From an uncultured Legionellales bacterium (GTDB taxonomy: Bacteria; Pseudomonadota; Gammaproteobacteria; Eutrophobiales; Eutrophobiaceae): a DNA stretch of 36,440 nt. Every line of letters begins with the position of its first letter. Position 1 is the stretch's first letter. The stretch is taken from positions 1 to 36,440 of the forward strand of contig CAJWQR010000011.1 of NCBI GenBank assembly GCA_913045195.1, in the 5' to 3' direction. This document shows positions 1 to 9,316 of this stretch, one piece after another. The notes below the pieces were generated by a model that worked only from the letters and a program-made list of their open reading frames with translations, was not told the DNA's origin and searched no databases. Made by a program: the position numbers and the translations under genes.

Positions 1-1525
1 CATCACCAATTGGTGTTTCCATCGAGATAGGCTCTTTTGCAATTTTTAATACTTTTCGAACTTTATCTTCCGGTAATTCCATTCGTTCCGATAATTCTTC
101 AGGCGTAGGTTCTCTACCCATTTCTTGAAGAATTTGTCTAGAAATACGATTTAATTTGTTTATCGTTTCAATCATGTGCACAGGTATACGTATGGTACGC
201 GCTTGGTCAGCAATTGAACGAGTAATTGCTTGACGTATCCACCAAGTAGCATACGTTGAAAATTTATACCCACGGCGGTATTCAAACTTATCAACTGCTT
301 TCATTAGCCCGATATTTCCTTCTTGAATTAGGTCAAGAAAAAGTAATCCTCGATTCGTATATTTTTTAGCTATTGATATTACAAGTCTTAGGTTAGCTTC
401 AACCATTTCTTTTTTAGCGCGTCTTGCTTTAGCTTCTCCAATAGAAACCCTACGATTAATTTCTTTCATTTCAGCAATCTCAAGTAAAGAATCATTAAAT
501 ATAATTGCTAATTTTTTTTGACAATCGATTATTATTTGTTCGTTCTTCTTAAGATTTTCCACATATGTGGATTGATTTTTTAAGACAGTTTTTATCCACT
601 TTAGATTAGTTTCGTTCCCTGAAAAACTTGCAATAAAATCCTTTCTAGGCATTTTTGATTCCTTGACACAAATCTTCATAATATATCTTTCGGTATAACG
701 GATATGTTCAATCAAATCGCTTAAATTCTCTACAAGGACATCAATAAATTTTGGTGCTAGCCGAAGCTCAAGGAATAATTGCGCTAGATTTTCTTGAGCT
801 ATTTGAGTCTTGTTATGGCTCTTCCCGTTACGCTTAATAGATTTTGTATATGTGGCATGAAGTTTCTTAAGGTTTACAATATGTTCTTTAAAATCTTCCG
901 GAGTAAGAAGCACCTCTTCTTCTTCTTCTTCATCCTTATCTGATTCATTTATTTCAGTTGGGTTACGAACCACAATTCCTTCGTCAGGGTATTCTTCAGT
1001 ATCATTAAATCCAACGACTACATCAGTTAATTTTATTTCTTCTTTTAAAATAAGTTCATATGCTTCAAGTAATGTCAGTATGGTCCCAGGGTAGCTAGAC
1101 AATGAAGCAAGAACTTGATGAATACCGTCTTCAATACGTTTTGCAATTTTAATTTCGCCTTTTCGTGTTAATAAGTCTACTGTCCCCATTTCTCGCATAT
1201 ACATTCTAACGGGGTCGGTAGTCCGGCCAAATTCATTTTCCATGCTTGCAAGGGCCGCCGCCGCCTCTGCAGCAGCATCTTCATCAAGAACATTCGCGGC
1301 TTCGGTTATTTGATTGTCAGTACTAGGAGGGGACTCATAAACAGTGATACCCATATCATTGATCATATTGACTATATCTTCAATTTGTTCTGGTTCAATT
1401 ATCTCATTTGGTAGGTGGTCATTAACTTCCGCATAAGTAAGAAATCCTTGTTCTTTCCCTTTCGCAATGAGCGTTTTAAGTTGTGATTTTTCGCCGTTCT
1501 TTATATTTTTTTCTGGCTCGTTCAT
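1..1525 (-). CDS. rpoD: RNA polymerase primary sigma factor RpoD (sigma-70), 3' end outside window
   Basis: Housekeeping sigma factor that directs RNA polymerase to most promoters. About 508 residues are visible, starting at the ATG complementary to 1523-1525. The N-terminus carries region 1.1 ([17 protein letters not shown]), followed by region 1.2 ([17 protein letters not shown]). Next comes the non-conserved region with an acidic run ([10 protein letters not shown]), then regions 2.1-2.4 ([36 protein letters not shown]) and region 3 ([12 protein letters not shown]). The reading frame is open to base 1 at METPIGDD. By comparison with E. coli RpoD (613 aa) about 100 residues are missing, namely the -35-binding region 4. 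It is the last gene visible in the rpsU-yqeY-dnaG-rpoD operon, 145 bp after dnaG, and that gap may hold its own promoter. Identification is secure; only completeness is unknown. Confidence 0.97.
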   Translation of the reverse strand, partial: MNEPEKNIKNGEKSQLKTLIAKGKEQGFLTYAEVNDHLPNEIIEPEQIEDIVNMINDMGITVYESPPSTDNQITEAANVLDEDAAAEAAAALASMENEFGRTTDPVRMYMREMGTVDLLTRKGEIKIAKRIEDGIHQVLASLSSYPGTILTLLEAYELILKEEIKLTDVVVGFNDTEEYPDEGIVVRNPTEINESDKDEEEEEEVLLTPEDFKEHIVNLKKLHATYTKSIKRNGKSHNKTQIAQENLAQLFLELRLAPKFIDVLVENLSDLIEHIRYTERYIMKICVKESKMPRKDFIASFSGNETNLKWIKTVLKNQSTYVENLKKNEQIIIDCQKKLAIIFNDSLLEIAEMKEINRRVSIGEAKARRAKKEMVEANLRLVISIAKKYTNRGLLFLDLIQEGNIGLMKAVDKFEYRRGYKFSTYATWWIRQAITRSIADQARTIRIPVHMIETINKLNRISRQILQEMGREPTPEELSERMELPEDKVRKVLKIAKEPISMETPIGD

Positions 1526-1670
1526 AGGTGTGTTGGCTCAAGATTCGCTTACGATTATTAAATGATTATTCGATTATAACTGGTTGATAGATAACAGATA
1601 TTATATTCAGACTCAACGGTCAATCCTAGCATATAGAATTAATTTTCGCTAGATGGTATTTGACGGTATA
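1526..1670 (-). other. dnaG-rpoD intergenic region, possible rpoD promoter
   Basis: This 145-bp AT-rich gap lies between the dnaG stop and the rpoD start. Read on the minus strand it contains a TATAAT hexamer and an upstream TTGACC, but not at a canonical 16-18 bp spacing, so I do not call a specific promoter. Enterobacterial rpoD has internal promoters ahead of it, so one here is plausible. I saw no GC-rich hairpin with a T-run that would separate dnaG from rpoD. Confidence 0.3.
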
Positions 1671-3419
1671 TTAGGAATCTTGTGGAGATTTTTGCATTTT
1701 ACGATATTTTAGTTTTTCTTCATCGGTAAGTTCAAGCGGGCTATTCTTTGTCTTAAATATCTCAAATTCTTTTTGATGTGCCTCAATTAAACTATCGATA
1801 GCATCTATAAAAACTTCACTCGTAACGCCAATTTCGTTAAATCCATCTTCGTCTGATGCAAGTTCACATAGGCGTTTTTCAAATTTTGTATCGCGCCAGT
1901 TTTCAAGAATTCCAGCTAAGGTAATATTTGGATTTTTCTTTATTAATGTTATTAATTTACATAGAAAGTTAATTCCAGAAGCTTGCAAAGCTGATAATGA
2001 TTCGGTTGATTTGATATCAAGAGCGAGGCTTGGTTGGTGTAATAAGCAACGAATTAGCCAGCGTATTTTTTCAATACCTTTGTTTTGAGTATTATTTTCT
2101 TTTATTTCTTTTGAATTAGTTTTATTACTGATAGACAATTGATTGTGTATGTCTTCAATTTCATATCTGGTGATTTTACTTAATTCTTTTATCACAATGT
2201 CTTTATATGGGTCAGGGGGCAATTTAGCTAAAAAAGGTAATGCCTTATTAATCATTTCTGATCTTCCTTCAAGGATCTCAAGATTAATTTTGTTGCCAAT
2301 TGAGTTAAATAAGAATTCTGATAACGGCGTAAGTATCCCAGGATTAAGAAAAGCATCTTTTCCATTTTTACGAACAAAAGTATCCGGATCTTCATTATCT
2401 GGCAGAAAAATAAAATATACCTGCCTACCATTTTTTAATAGAGGTAGCGAGTTTTCAAGTGCTCGCCAAGCTGCTTTCCCCCCTGCAATATCACCATCAA
2501 AGCAAAATATAATTTTATTTGTAATACGAAATATTTTTTCCATATGTTCAACTGTTGCGGCTGTTCCTAAACTAGCAGCCACATTTTTAATGCCAAATTG
2601 CGCTAAAGCAATAACATCCATATAACCTTCTACTATGTATAATTCATGCAAATCCTTTAGTGCTTTTCTGGCTTGGAATAATCCATACAACTCTCTACCT
2701 TTCTGAAAGATTATTGTTTCAGGTGAATTAAGATACTTTGGTTTTTCATCGCTAAGCACTCTGCCACCAAAACCAATAACTCGGCCACGTTGATCACGAA
2801 TTGGAAATATCAAACGATCTCTAAAGCGGTCGTAATATCCGCCACGATCATTTTGAATAATAACTCCAATATCAAACAATTCTTTGATTGATTGATTAGA
2901 TTTTCCTAAAACAGAAACTAAATTGTCCCAACCTGGCGGCGCAAAGCCTAATTCATATTCAACAACAATTTCTCTATTAATATTTCGTTCTTTCAAATAA
3001 TTAATAACATTAGTTTTGTTTTTATTATTTTTTAGTTGTTCTAAATAGAATTTAGTAACTGATTCCGTTAGGGCATATAATTTATTTGATTGATTAGTTG
3101 TATTTGCACCAGTGTTCGTATCACATGGTATTTCCATGCCACCACGAGACGCAAGATCTTCGATTGCTTCTACGAAACCCATATGCAGGTGTTCCATCAA
3201 GAAGGTAATTGCTGTTCCACTTGCGGTACAACCAAAACAATAATAAAACTGCTTATCTTGATTTACGTTAAATGATGGTGTTTTTTCGTCATGAAAAGGA
3301 CAGCATGCTTTGTGGTTTTTACCGGCTTTTTTTAGAGGCACATAAGCATCAATCACTTCGACGATATCAATGCGAGTAAGTAGCTCATTAATGAAATCTT
3401 GTGGAATTTTTCCAGCCAT
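1671..3419 (-). CDS. dnaG: DNA primase DnaG
   Basis: Synthesises the RNA primers for the replication fork and works with DnaB helicase. It is 582 aa, close to E. coli DnaG (581). The N-terminal CHC2 zinc finger is intact, with ligands C40, H43, C61 and C64 (CCPFHDEKTPSF ... YYCFGC). The RNA-polymerase domain has the YDRFRDRLIFPIRDQRGR motif near residue 200. The TOPRIM fold follows, with its glutamate in LYIVEGYMDVIAL and acidic pair in IFCFDGDIAGGKAA. The C-terminal helicase-binding part is poorly conserved, as is normal for the family. The start MAGKIPQDFINELL matches the family N-terminus. It lies 71 bp downstream of yqeY and upstream of rpoD in the macromolecular-synthesis operon. Confidence 0.98.
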   Translation of the reverse strand: MAGKIPQDFINELLTRIDIVEVIDAYVPLKKAGKNHKACCPFHDEKTPSFNVNQDKQFYYCFGCTASGTAITFLMEHLHMGFVEAIEDLASRGGMEIPCDTNTGANTTNQSNKLYALTESVTKFYLEQLKNNKNKTNVINYLKERNINREIVVEYELGFAPPGWDNLVSVLGKSNQSIKELFDIGVIIQNDRGGYYDRFRDRLIFPIRDQRGRVIGFGGRVLSDEKPKYLNSPETIIFQKGRELYGLFQARKALKDLHELYIVEGYMDVIALAQFGIKNVAASLGTAATVEHMEKIFRITNKIIFCFDGDIAGGKAAWRALENSLPLLKNGRQVYFIFLPDNEDPDTFVRKNGKDAFLNPGILTPLSEFLFNSIGNKINLEILEGRSEMINKALPFLAKLPPDPYKDIVIKELSKITRYEIEDIHNQLSISNKTNSKEIKENNTQNKGIEKIRWLIRCLLHQPSLALDIKSTESLSALQASGINFLCKLITLIKKNPNITLAGILENWRDTKFEKRLCELASDEDGFNEIGVTSEVFIDAIDSLIEAHQKEFEIFKTKNSPLELTDEEKLKYRKMQKSPQDS

Positions 3420-3490
3420 AATTTAAAACAGTATAAACAGCACTCGACAAATCTGCGACTGCAAAAGAAAAAATTGAATATCTTTATATT

Positions 3491-3940
3491 TTAACTGCTT
3501 AGTTTAGCCTTGATTAGTCTACTTACTTCTCCCATATCAGCGCGGCCTAGAAGTTCGCCTTTTAATAGGGCCATGACTTTTCCCATATCTTTCAGTGAAT
3601 TGGCGCCTGTTTCGGAGATTTTATTTTCAATTAGTAAGTTTATATCTTCAGTAGATAATTTTGTAGGTAGATAAGATTCAATAATGTCTAATTCTTGCTG
3701 TTCTTTTTTAATTAAATCGTCTCGATTTGCTTGACCAAATTGCTCTATAGAGTCACGGTGTTGTTTAGCCATTTTATCAAGTATGGCAATACTTTGTTCA
3801 TTGTTTAATTCAATGCGCTCATCAACTTCTTTTTGTTTAAATGCGGCTAGTATCAATCTTAAAGCAGCCAGCCGTTCTTTATCCCTGCTGCGCATGGCCA
3901 CTTTTACATCGTCACTTATTTGAGTTTTAATGTCAGCCAC
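3491..3940 (-). CDS. yqeY: GatB/YqeY domain protein
   Basis: Small (149 aa) YqeY-family protein, related to the tail domain of the amidotransferase subunit GatB that contacts tRNA. Typical family stretches are visible: an N-terminal MADIKTQISDDVKVAMRSRD, LRLILAAFKQKEVDER near residue 30, and a C-terminal GKVMALLKGELLGRADMGEVS. No catalytic residues are known for stand-alone YqeY and its exact role is unresolved; a tRNA-related function is usually assumed. It sits between rpsU (29 bp upstream) and dnaG (71 bp downstream), an arrangement common in gammaproteobacteria outside the Enterobacterales, so it is probably co-transcribed with both. Confidence 0.93.
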   Translation of the reverse strand: MADIKTQISDDVKVAMRSRDKERLAALRLILAAFKQKEVDERIELNNEQSIAILDKMAKQHRDSIEQFGQANRDDLIKKEQQELDIIESYLPTKLSTEDINLLIENKISETGANSLKDMGKVMALLKGELLGRADMGEVSRLIKAKLSS

Positions 3941-3969
3941 TGCCGAATGATTGGTATTTTAATATTTGG

Positions 3970-4185
3970 TTAATATGGGCGGATACGGTGAAGAATATTT
4001 CTTGAGGCTTGTTTTTGAGAGCGTTTTACAGCTGCTGCAGCTTTACGTTTTCTTACTTGTGTGGGTTTCTCGTAAAATTCACGTCGATGAACATCAGCGA
4101 GAGTCCCTGCTTTTTCGCAAGCGCGCTTAAATCGACGCATTGCGATATCAAATGGTTCGTTGTCTCTTACCTTAACTGAAGGCAT
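3970..4185 (-). CDS. rpsU: 30S ribosomal protein bS21
   Basis: A 71-aa basic protein of the small ribosomal subunit that in E. coli is important for translation initiation. The sequence starts [27 protein letters not shown] and ends in the lysine/arginine-rich tail [19 protein letters not shown], matching bS21 over its full length. A TAGGAAA ribosome-binding site precedes the start. It is the first gene of the operon with yqeY, dnaG and rpoD, and is divergent from tsaD across 107 bp. Confidence 0.98.
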   Translation of the reverse strand: MPSVKVRDNEPFDIAMRRFKRACEKAGTLADVHRREFYEKPTQVRKRKAAAAVKRSQKQASRNILHRIRPY

Positions 4186-4226
4186 AGTATTTATTTTCCT
4201 ATTTTACTTTATGAGAAAAGGCGGAC

Positions 4227-4254
4227 ATTTTAGTGAGAATATGTGAAATTGCAA
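4227..4254 (-). promoter_or_regulatory. Candidate sigma-70 promoter for rpsU operon
   Basis: On the minus strand a TTGCAA (-35) at 4254-4249 is followed after 16 bp by TAAAAT (-10) at 4232-4227, about 42 bp upstream of the rpsU start. The match is fair, but the region is AT-rich and a second pair (TTGAAA, 17 bp, TGCAAT) overlaps it, so the exact promoter is uncertain. Confidence 0.4.
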
Positions 4255-4292
4255 TCCAAAAATTACTATTTTTCAAGGAAATAGGCATATAA

Positions 4293-5297
4293 ATGCAAGT
4301 ATTAGGAATAGAAACCTCATGCGATGAAACTGCTATAGCTGTTTATGACTCTGAAGTCGGAATATTGAGTCACTGCCTATATAGCCAGATTGATTTACAT
4401 AATAAATATGGCGGTGTCGTGCCAGAATTAGCTTCACGCGAACATGTTTTAAAGGTTTTGCCTCTGATAAAAAAAACACTTATTGAGGGAAAAACAGAGT
4501 TTAATCTGTTAAATGCGGTTGCGTACACTATGGGACCAGGCCTTGTTGGCTCATTATTGGTAGGTTGTACGGTCGGAAGAAGTTTAGCTTATGCTTTATC
4601 TCTACCATCTATCGGAATACATCATATGGAGGCACATTTGTTGGCGTCTATGCTCGAAAAAAATACTCCAGTATACCCATTTCTTGCATTATTAGTTTCA
4701 GGCGGCCATACACAAATTGTTAATGTGAAAGCTAGTGGTATTTTTAAAATTTTAGGCGAATCTGTTGATGATGCCGCAGGAGAGGCCTTTGATAAAACTG
4801 CAAAAGTATTAGGGTTGCCATATCCTGGCGGTCCGGCACTTTCAGCGTTAGCCGAAAAAGGAGCTGGCGATCGATTTCAGTTTCCTAGGCCAATGGCGAA
4901 CCAGCCAAACCTTGATTTTAGTTTTAGTGGGCTAAAGACTTTTGCTCTAAATACAATAAAATCAGAATATATTGATGAGCAAACAAGGGCAGATGTAGCA
5001 CGTGCATTTGTTGACGCAATTGTCGATACCTTTATTATAAAATGCCGACGTGCGATTAAAGAGACTGGTATTCGACAATTAGTCGTAGCTGGCGGTGTTA
5101 GCGCTAATAAGCAGTTACAGTATGGTTTGATTACTATGTTGAAGGAAGAGGGCTGTGAGGTTTTTTTTCCACGAGATGAATATTGTACTGATAATGGCGC
5201 GATGATCGCTTATGCCGGGTATCTAAGAATCAAAAAAGGCCAATATGAACCACTAGGTTTTCAAGCAAAGCCGAGATGGCCAATAGATAATATTTGA
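4293..5297 (+). CDS. tsaD: tRNA N6-adenosine threonylcarbamoyltransferase TsaD
   Basis: Transfers the threonylcarbamoyl group from TC-AMP to A37 of ANN-decoding tRNAs, working with TsaB and TsaE. It is 334 aa, the usual length (E. coli 337). The ASKHA-fold N-terminus [17 protein letters not shown] is present. The metal-binding histidines are H111 and H115 in HHMEAH, and a GGHTQ motif and the C-terminal [13 protein letters not shown] aspartate motif are also visible. An AAGGAAA ribosome-binding site lies upstream of the chosen ATG. It is divergent from rpsU, the classic tsaD/rpsU neighbourhood of gammaproteobacteria, and convergent with plsY 20 bp downstream. Confidence 0.98.
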   Translation: MQVLGIETSCDETAIAVYDSEVGILSHCLYSQIDLHNKYGGVVPELASREHVLKVLPLIKKTLIEGKTEFNLLNAVAYTMGPGLVGSLLVGCTVGRSLAYALSLPSIGIHHMEAHLLASMLEKNTPVYPFLALLVSGGHTQIVNVKASGIFKILGESVDDAAGEAFDKTAKVLGLPYPGGPALSALAEKGAGDRFQFPRPMANQPNLDFSFSGLKTFALNTIKSEYIDEQTRADVARAFVDAIVDTFIIKCRRAIKETGIRQLVVAGGVSANKQLQYGLITMLKEEGCEVFFPRDEYCTDNGAMIAYAGYLRIKKGQYEPLGFQAKPRWPIDNI

Positions 5298-5317
5298 TTT
5301 AGTAGCGTTGCCCACAT

Positions 5318-5902
5318 TTACCAGATTTTATCTTCTTTGCCGTTAAGTAGATTATATATATTAGGCTTATGCCTCCAAAAAAGAATAATCGCAATAACAG
5401 CAAAACCAATAGTGTATTGATTATTGTGTTCAATAAAATAGGAATAAATAGGTATTGGCAACGCAGCAATTAATGCTGCTAAAGAAGAATAACGAAATAT
5501 TAATGCGCTTAAAATCCAAGTGATTATATAAGACACACCAAGTAACCAGTGCGTCGCAAAAAGGATACCAATTAATGTCGCAACCCCTTTTCCGCCTTCA
5601 AACTTAAAATAGATCGGGAAAATATGCCCTAAGAATGCGGCTAAACCGCATATGACAATAATAAATTCAGAGTCCACAATGACTTTGGCGAGTAATACAG
5701 GGATAATCCCCTTAAATATATCACCAACTAAAGTTAGGAATGCTGCTTTTTTCCCATACAGACGCATTACATTGGTTGTTCCTGGATTACCAGAACCTCC
5801 AGTACGAGGATCAGGCAAACCAAGTATTTTGCAAACTATAATAGCAGTTGAAACAGACCCTAGAAGGTATGCTGAAAAAATTAATAAAATATTAATTAAC
5901 AT
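5318..5902 (-). CDS. plsY: Acyl-phosphate:glycerol-3-phosphate acyltransferase PlsY
   Basis: Integral inner-membrane enzyme that makes lysophosphatidic acid from acyl-phosphate and glycerol-3-phosphate, the first acylation step of phospholipid synthesis. It is 194 aa, of usual length, with several hydrophobic helices. The PlsY signatures are visible: GGSGNPGTTNVMR after the first helix (residues about 35-47) and the phosphate-loop-like FEGGKGVAT near residue 102. The next step, PlsC, is encoded at 32782-33489. It is convergent with tsaD and divergent from folB across 74 bp of very AT-rich sequence. Confidence 0.97.
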   Translation of the reverse strand: MLINILLIFSAYLLGSVSTAIIVCKILGLPDPRTGGSGNPGTTNVMRLYGKKAAFLTLVGDIFKGIIPVLLAKVIVDSEFIIVICGLAAFLGHIFPIYFKFEGGKGVATLIGILFATHWLLGVSYIITWILSALIFRYSSLAALIAALPIPIYSYFIEHNNQYTIGFAVIAIILFWRHKPNIYNLLNGKEDKIW

Positions 5903-5976
5903 TGATATATTGAAATCTTTATCAAGCTTAAGATCAACTAATCATTTAAATATATATATAAATAACACTTTTATCT

Positions 5977-6333
5977 ATGGATATTATTTTTCTTAGAGAC
6001 CTGAAAATAGAAACAGTTGTTGGTATATATGATTGGGAGCGACAAATTAAGCAAACTGTTATTCTCGATCTGGAAATGGCAACTAATGTTTCGAAAGCAG
6101 CAGCTAGCGATAAAATAGAAGATGCTTTGAATTATAAAGCAGTTGCGAAACGTTTGATTAGTTTTGTTGGGGGTAGTGAATTTGAGTTAATTGAAACACT
6201 AGCCGAACACATAGCAAACATAATCTTAGTAGAATTTAATGTGACGTGGTTACGACTATCGTTAAATAAAATAGGGGCTGTGCGTTACGCAAGAGATGTG
6301 GGAGTAATTATAGAACGCGGTAACAAAAAATGA
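5977..6333 (+). CDS. folB: Dihydroneopterin aldolase FolB
   Basis: Cleaves 7,8-dihydroneopterin to 6-hydroxymethyl-7,8-dihydropterin and glycolaldehyde in folate synthesis. It is 118 aa, normal for the family. The N-terminus MDIIFLRDLKIETVVGIYDWERQ carries the conserved catalytic-site glutamate E21. The C-terminal block LSLNKIGAVRYARDVGV carries the conserved lysine. The stop overlaps the start of folK by 4 bp, so the two consecutive pathway enzymes are translationally coupled. Confidence 0.96.
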   Translation: MDIIFLRDLKIETVVGIYDWERQIKQTVILDLEMATNVSKAAASDKIEDALNYKAVAKRLISFVGGSEFELIETLAEHIANIILVEFNVTWLRLSLNKIGAVRYARDVGVIIERGNKK

Positions 6334-6830
6334 GGATGACGCAAGTCTATATTGGTATAGGCAGTAATATTGATAAAGCAAAAAACATAAATGGCTCTTT
6401 AAGCAGCCTTAGAAACTATTTCGGCAAAATTAATGTTTCACCAATATACCAGAGTAAAGCTGTTGGTATGGATGGCGATGATTTTTATAATCTAGTTGTT
6501 CAATTTGAAACGAATATGGATATTGAAATTCTGGAATCAAGACTACGTGAAATTGAATATCAATTTGGGCGAAAAAGAAATCAGGCGCCACATACCTCAC
6601 GAACTCTCGACATCGATTTATTATTATTTGGTAATCTTGTTAGTGAGAAACATAATATTCCAAGAGATGATATAACTAATTATAGTTTTGTATTAAAACC
6701 GCTTTGTGATGTTGAGCCAGATCTAATCCATCCTATAATGTGCGAAACAATGAGAGTTTTATGGGGTAAATTTGACTCATCAAAACAGCCAATAATACCT
6801 TTAGAAAATAGTATTCTAGAGAATGTATAG
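6330..6830 (+). CDS. folK: 6-hydroxymethyl-dihydropterin pyrophosphokinase FolK
   Basis: HPPK transfers pyrophosphate from ATP to the product of FolB, the next folate step. It is 166 aa from the first ATG. Diagnostic motifs are YIGIGSNID at the N-terminus and RTLDIDLLLFG, which holds the two Mg-binding aspartates of DIDLL. The start is ambiguous: the ATG at 6330 overlaps the folB stop (ATGA), while a second in-frame ATG at 6336 would begin MTQVYIGIGSN, nearer the usual family N-terminus. Neither has a clear ribosome-binding site, which fits coupling to folB. Confidence 0.96.
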   Translation: MRMTQVYIGIGSNIDKAKNINGSLSSLRNYFGKINVSPIYQSKAVGMDGDDFYNLVVQFETNMDIEILESRLREIEYQFGRKRNQAPHTSRTLDIDLLLFGNLVSEKHNIPRDDITNYSFVLKPLCDVEPDLIHPIMCETMRVLWGKFDSSKQPIIPLENSILENV

Positions 6831-6866
6831 ATTTTTTTCATAAAAGAGATAAGAGGAATATGTAGT

Positions 6867-7277
6867 ATGAAAAATTTGGGTTTTTTTTTAATATCATTTT
6901 TATTAATGATATTACTTGCTTCATGTAATAGTTTTAAAGTTCGTGAACAGATGTCTTCTCTTGAGGATTCAATAACCCACTATAATGTCGCCTTAAGATG
7001 GGCAATGTATAAAGAGGCGTATAGTTATCATTATTCGCCTGATGGCAAGCAACCACCGGCGAAACTAGATAATTTAGAACAAATTAGTGTAACTGGAATA
7101 GAAGTAACAGAGAAAAAAATTAATACAGAACATAATGAGGCAAACGTAGAAACCGTCGTAACTTATTTTTTTCAGACAGAAGGAAGCATTAAGAAAATAA
7201 AGCTAAACCAAAGGTGGTGGTTTAATGAGAAATTTAAACAATGGTTTATTGATAATTCCTTTCCTGAATTTAATTGA
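6867..7277 (+). CDS. Uncharacterised small lipoprotein
   Basis: A 136-aa protein with a lipoprotein signal peptide: MKNLGFFLISFLLMILLASC, with lipobox LASC and lipidated Cys20. The mature part starts NSFKVREQMSSLEDSITHYNVALRWAMY and continues as a compact domain rich in charged residues and aromatic positions (YSYHYSPDG, KLNQRWWFNEKFKQWFIDNSFP). The repeated aromatic/polar pattern resembles small NTF2-like folds, but I cannot assign a family. A purine-rich AGAGATAAGAGGAA precedes the start. It follows folK by 36 bp and could be co-transcribed with folBK; it is convergent with the pteridine-reductase-like gene with only 2 bp between stops. Function unknown. Confidence 0.85.
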   Translation: MKNLGFFLISFLLMILLASCNSFKVREQMSSLEDSITHYNVALRWAMYKEAYSYHYSPDGKQPPAKLDNLEQISVTGIEVTEKKINTEHNEANVETVVTYFFQTEGSIKKIKLNQRWWFNEKFKQWFIDNSFPEFN

Positions 7278-7279
7278 TT

Positions 7280-8011
7280 TTATGTTAATAGTGTTTTACC
7301 TCCGTCAACATTTAATATTTGCCCAGTTATATAATCGGCATCGTTAATAAGAAAAACTATAGTTTTAGCAATATCTCCAGCATTTCCCTTTTTTTTAAGA
7401 ATAGTCTGATTTATTATATTTTCTTTTGTCTTATTATCCATGTTATTAGGCCAGGTGATTGCGCCTGGCGAAATCCCATTAACACGAATGTTTGGTGCTA
7501 ATTCTTTGGCTAGTGATTTAGTTAGCGCTACAAGCCCCGCTTTTGAAATACAGTAAATAGTATGGTCTTTAAGAGGGTTGGATGCATGAATATCAGTGAT
7601 ATTGATAATACATCCTTTGCTCTCCCCCAATGATTTTGCAGCAAGTTGTGAAATAAATAGCGGTGCTTTTAGATTAATATTGATTAACTCATTCCATTGT
7701 TCGATATTTAAATTATTTAGTGAGGTTTGATAGAATGCAGAAGCATTATTGATTAAAACATCAATATGCCCTTTAAAATTAAGCGCTGTGTTAACTAAAT
7801 GAATATAGTGATCCTCTTTTTCAAGATCAGCTTTTATGCTTATAGCGGAATCATGACGGTTAGCATTTAATTTTTTTACAAGCTCACACGCCCCTTCTTT
7901 AGAATTATTATAATGGACAATAACATTCATGCCGCAGCTATGGAGTTCTTCTGCTATTGCAGCACCAATATTTCTAGCCGCACCCGTTATTAGTACGGTT
8001 TTATTTTTCAT
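7280..8011 (-). CDS. Short-chain dehydrogenase, pteridine-reductase-like (FolM type)
   Basis: A 243-aa classical SDR. The Rossmann motif is TGAARNIG (residues 9-16), followed by NNAS, the catalytic serine region (INITDIHAS), YCISK with the catalytic Tyr and Lys, and the C-terminal TGQILNVDGGKT that resembles pteridine reductases. Pteridine reductases (PTR1, bacterial FolM) use NADPH to reduce dihydropterin or dihydrofolate. Their signature is TGX3RXG; here the position of that Arg is Asn14 while Arg sits one residue earlier. Proximity to folB-folK and the C-terminus support a pteridine or folate role. A generic SDR of other specificity is the alternative, so I leave the symbol empty. Confidence 0.85.
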   Translation of the reverse strand: MKNKTVLITGAARNIGAAIAEELHSCGMNVIVHYNNSKEGACELVKKLNANRHDSAISIKADLEKEDHYIHLVNTALNFKGHIDVLINNASAFYQTSLNNLNIEQWNELININLKAPLFISQLAAKSLGESKGCIINITDIHASNPLKDHTIYCISKAGLVALTKSLAKELAPNIRVNGISPGAITWPNNMDNKTKENIINQTILKKKGNAGDIAKTIVFLINDADYITGQILNVDGGKTLLT

Positions 8012-8110
8012 TTTAGTGCGGAACCTTTAATGTAATTGTGATGTTGATATTTCATTTACTGTGAAAAGTACCTTTGAATGATTTCCTAAACAGAATAACA
8101 TGGAATAAGT

Positions 8111-9310
8111 ATGAGACAATCGAAACGAGTAGATATCAATTCATCATTACCTATTCCAGACCCTAACGCACGGTCTCATAGCGAAAAGTTAACCACATAT
8201 ATCAAAAATTTGATTGACGAACAGGCAGGGACTATAGGTTTTGATGAGTACATGAATACAGTGTTGTATCAACCAGGTTTAGGTTATTACAGTGCAGGAT
8301 GCCAAAAATTTGGTTCCGATGGAGATTTTGTAACAGCTCCTGAAGTTTCAAAACTTTTTTCTAAATGTTTGGCCTCTCAATGTTCGCAGATACTAGATGA
8401 TTTTGAAGAAAGCGCTATTTTGGAAATAGGCGCAGGTACAGGCGTTATGGCAAGGGATCTATTATTAGATCTGGATCAATGTAATTCACTTCCAGATAAA
8501 TATTATATATTTGAAATAAGTGCCGACCTTAAACAGAAACAACAAAGATTATTGAAACAATCAATTCCCAAATATATAGATAATATTATTTGGCTAGATA
8601 CATTACCTGAAGCAAAAATTAAGGGTTTAATAATCGCAAATGAAGTATTAGATGCATTACCCGTCAAGCGTTTTAAAAAAGAATCTAATTTATTTAAAGA
8701 AGTAAAAGTTACTTTTTCCAATAATGAATTTTGTTGGATTAATACTACTGCCGAACCAGAGTTATTAGATAGTTTAATGAAACTCGAAAAGCAATTACCC
8801 ACATCTTTTCCTAATAATTATTACTCAGAGAAAAATATTAATCTTAAAATATGGCTAGATTCAGTACAGTCAGTTATAGAAGAAGGCGTAATTTTATTTA
8901 TTGATTATGGGTATGCAGCATCAGATTATTATCATCCCAATAAACCTGATGGCAATTTATTATGCCACTATCGACATAATGCTCATAATAATCCATTTTT
9001 CTATCCAGGATTACAGGATATAACGAGTTCAGTTGATTTTACAGCAGTTGCTCAATACGCAGAAGAACTTGGATTGCATGTCAAAGGCTATAACAATCAA
9101 ACATATTTTCTTTTTGGATGTGGTCTTGAAGATTTAATTCCTGATATGAATTCTTTGGACATAAAATCACAAACAATGATTGCTCAACAATTACGAACGT
9201 TAACAATGCCTGATGAGATGGGAGAGCGTTTCAAAGTTATAGCACTGGCAAAAAAATATAATAAGAAATTATTAGGATTCTCAATAATGAATCAAAGAAA
9301 TCAACTTTAA
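8111..9310 (+). CDS. SAM-dependent methyltransferase, MidA/NDUFAF7 family
   Basis: A 399-aa protein of the MidA/NDUFAF7 family (formerly DUF185). The family N-terminal signature is present: GFDEYMNTVLYQPGLGYYS, then FGSDGDFVTAPEVSKLF. The SAM-binding motif I is LEIGAGTG at residues 104-111, with the acidic motif IIANEVLDALPVKRF further on. Eukaryotic NDUFAF7 methylates an arginine of complex I subunit NDUFS2 during assembly; the bacterial substrate is not established. A GGAATAAG precedes the ATG. It is the first of three same-strand genes with an unknown lipoprotein (6 bp downstream) and uppP. Confidence 0.93.
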   Translation: MRQSKRVDINSSLPIPDPNARSHSEKLTTYIKNLIDEQAGTIGFDEYMNTVLYQPGLGYYSAGCQKFGSDGDFVTAPEVSKLFSKCLASQCSQILDDFEESAILEIGAGTGVMARDLLLDLDQCNSLPDKYYIFEISADLKQKQQRLLKQSIPKYIDNIIWLDTLPEAKIKGLIIANEVLDALPVKRFKKESNLFKEVKVTFSNNEFCWINTTAEPELLDSLMKLEKQLPTSFPNNYYSEKNINLKIWLDSVQSVIEEGVILFIDYGYAASDYYHPNKPDGNLLCHYRHNAHNNPFFYPGLQDITSSVDFTAVAQYAEELGLHVKGYNNQTYFLFGCGLEDLIPDMNSLDIKSQTMIAQQLRTLTMPDEMGERFKVIALAKKYNKKLLGFSIMNQRNQL

Positions 9311-9316
9311 TTTAAT

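Noticed and set aside
1629-1655. CTAGC...GCTAG inverted repeat between dnaG and rpoD
   Set aside because: Only five pairs with a long loop and no T-run on either side, so it is not convincing as a terminator.
2143-2625. Long plus-strand ORF (160 codons) inside dnaG
   Set aside because: It lies antisense to the well-conserved DnaG coding frame, has no recognisable motif or ribosome-binding site, and is explained as a shadow frame.
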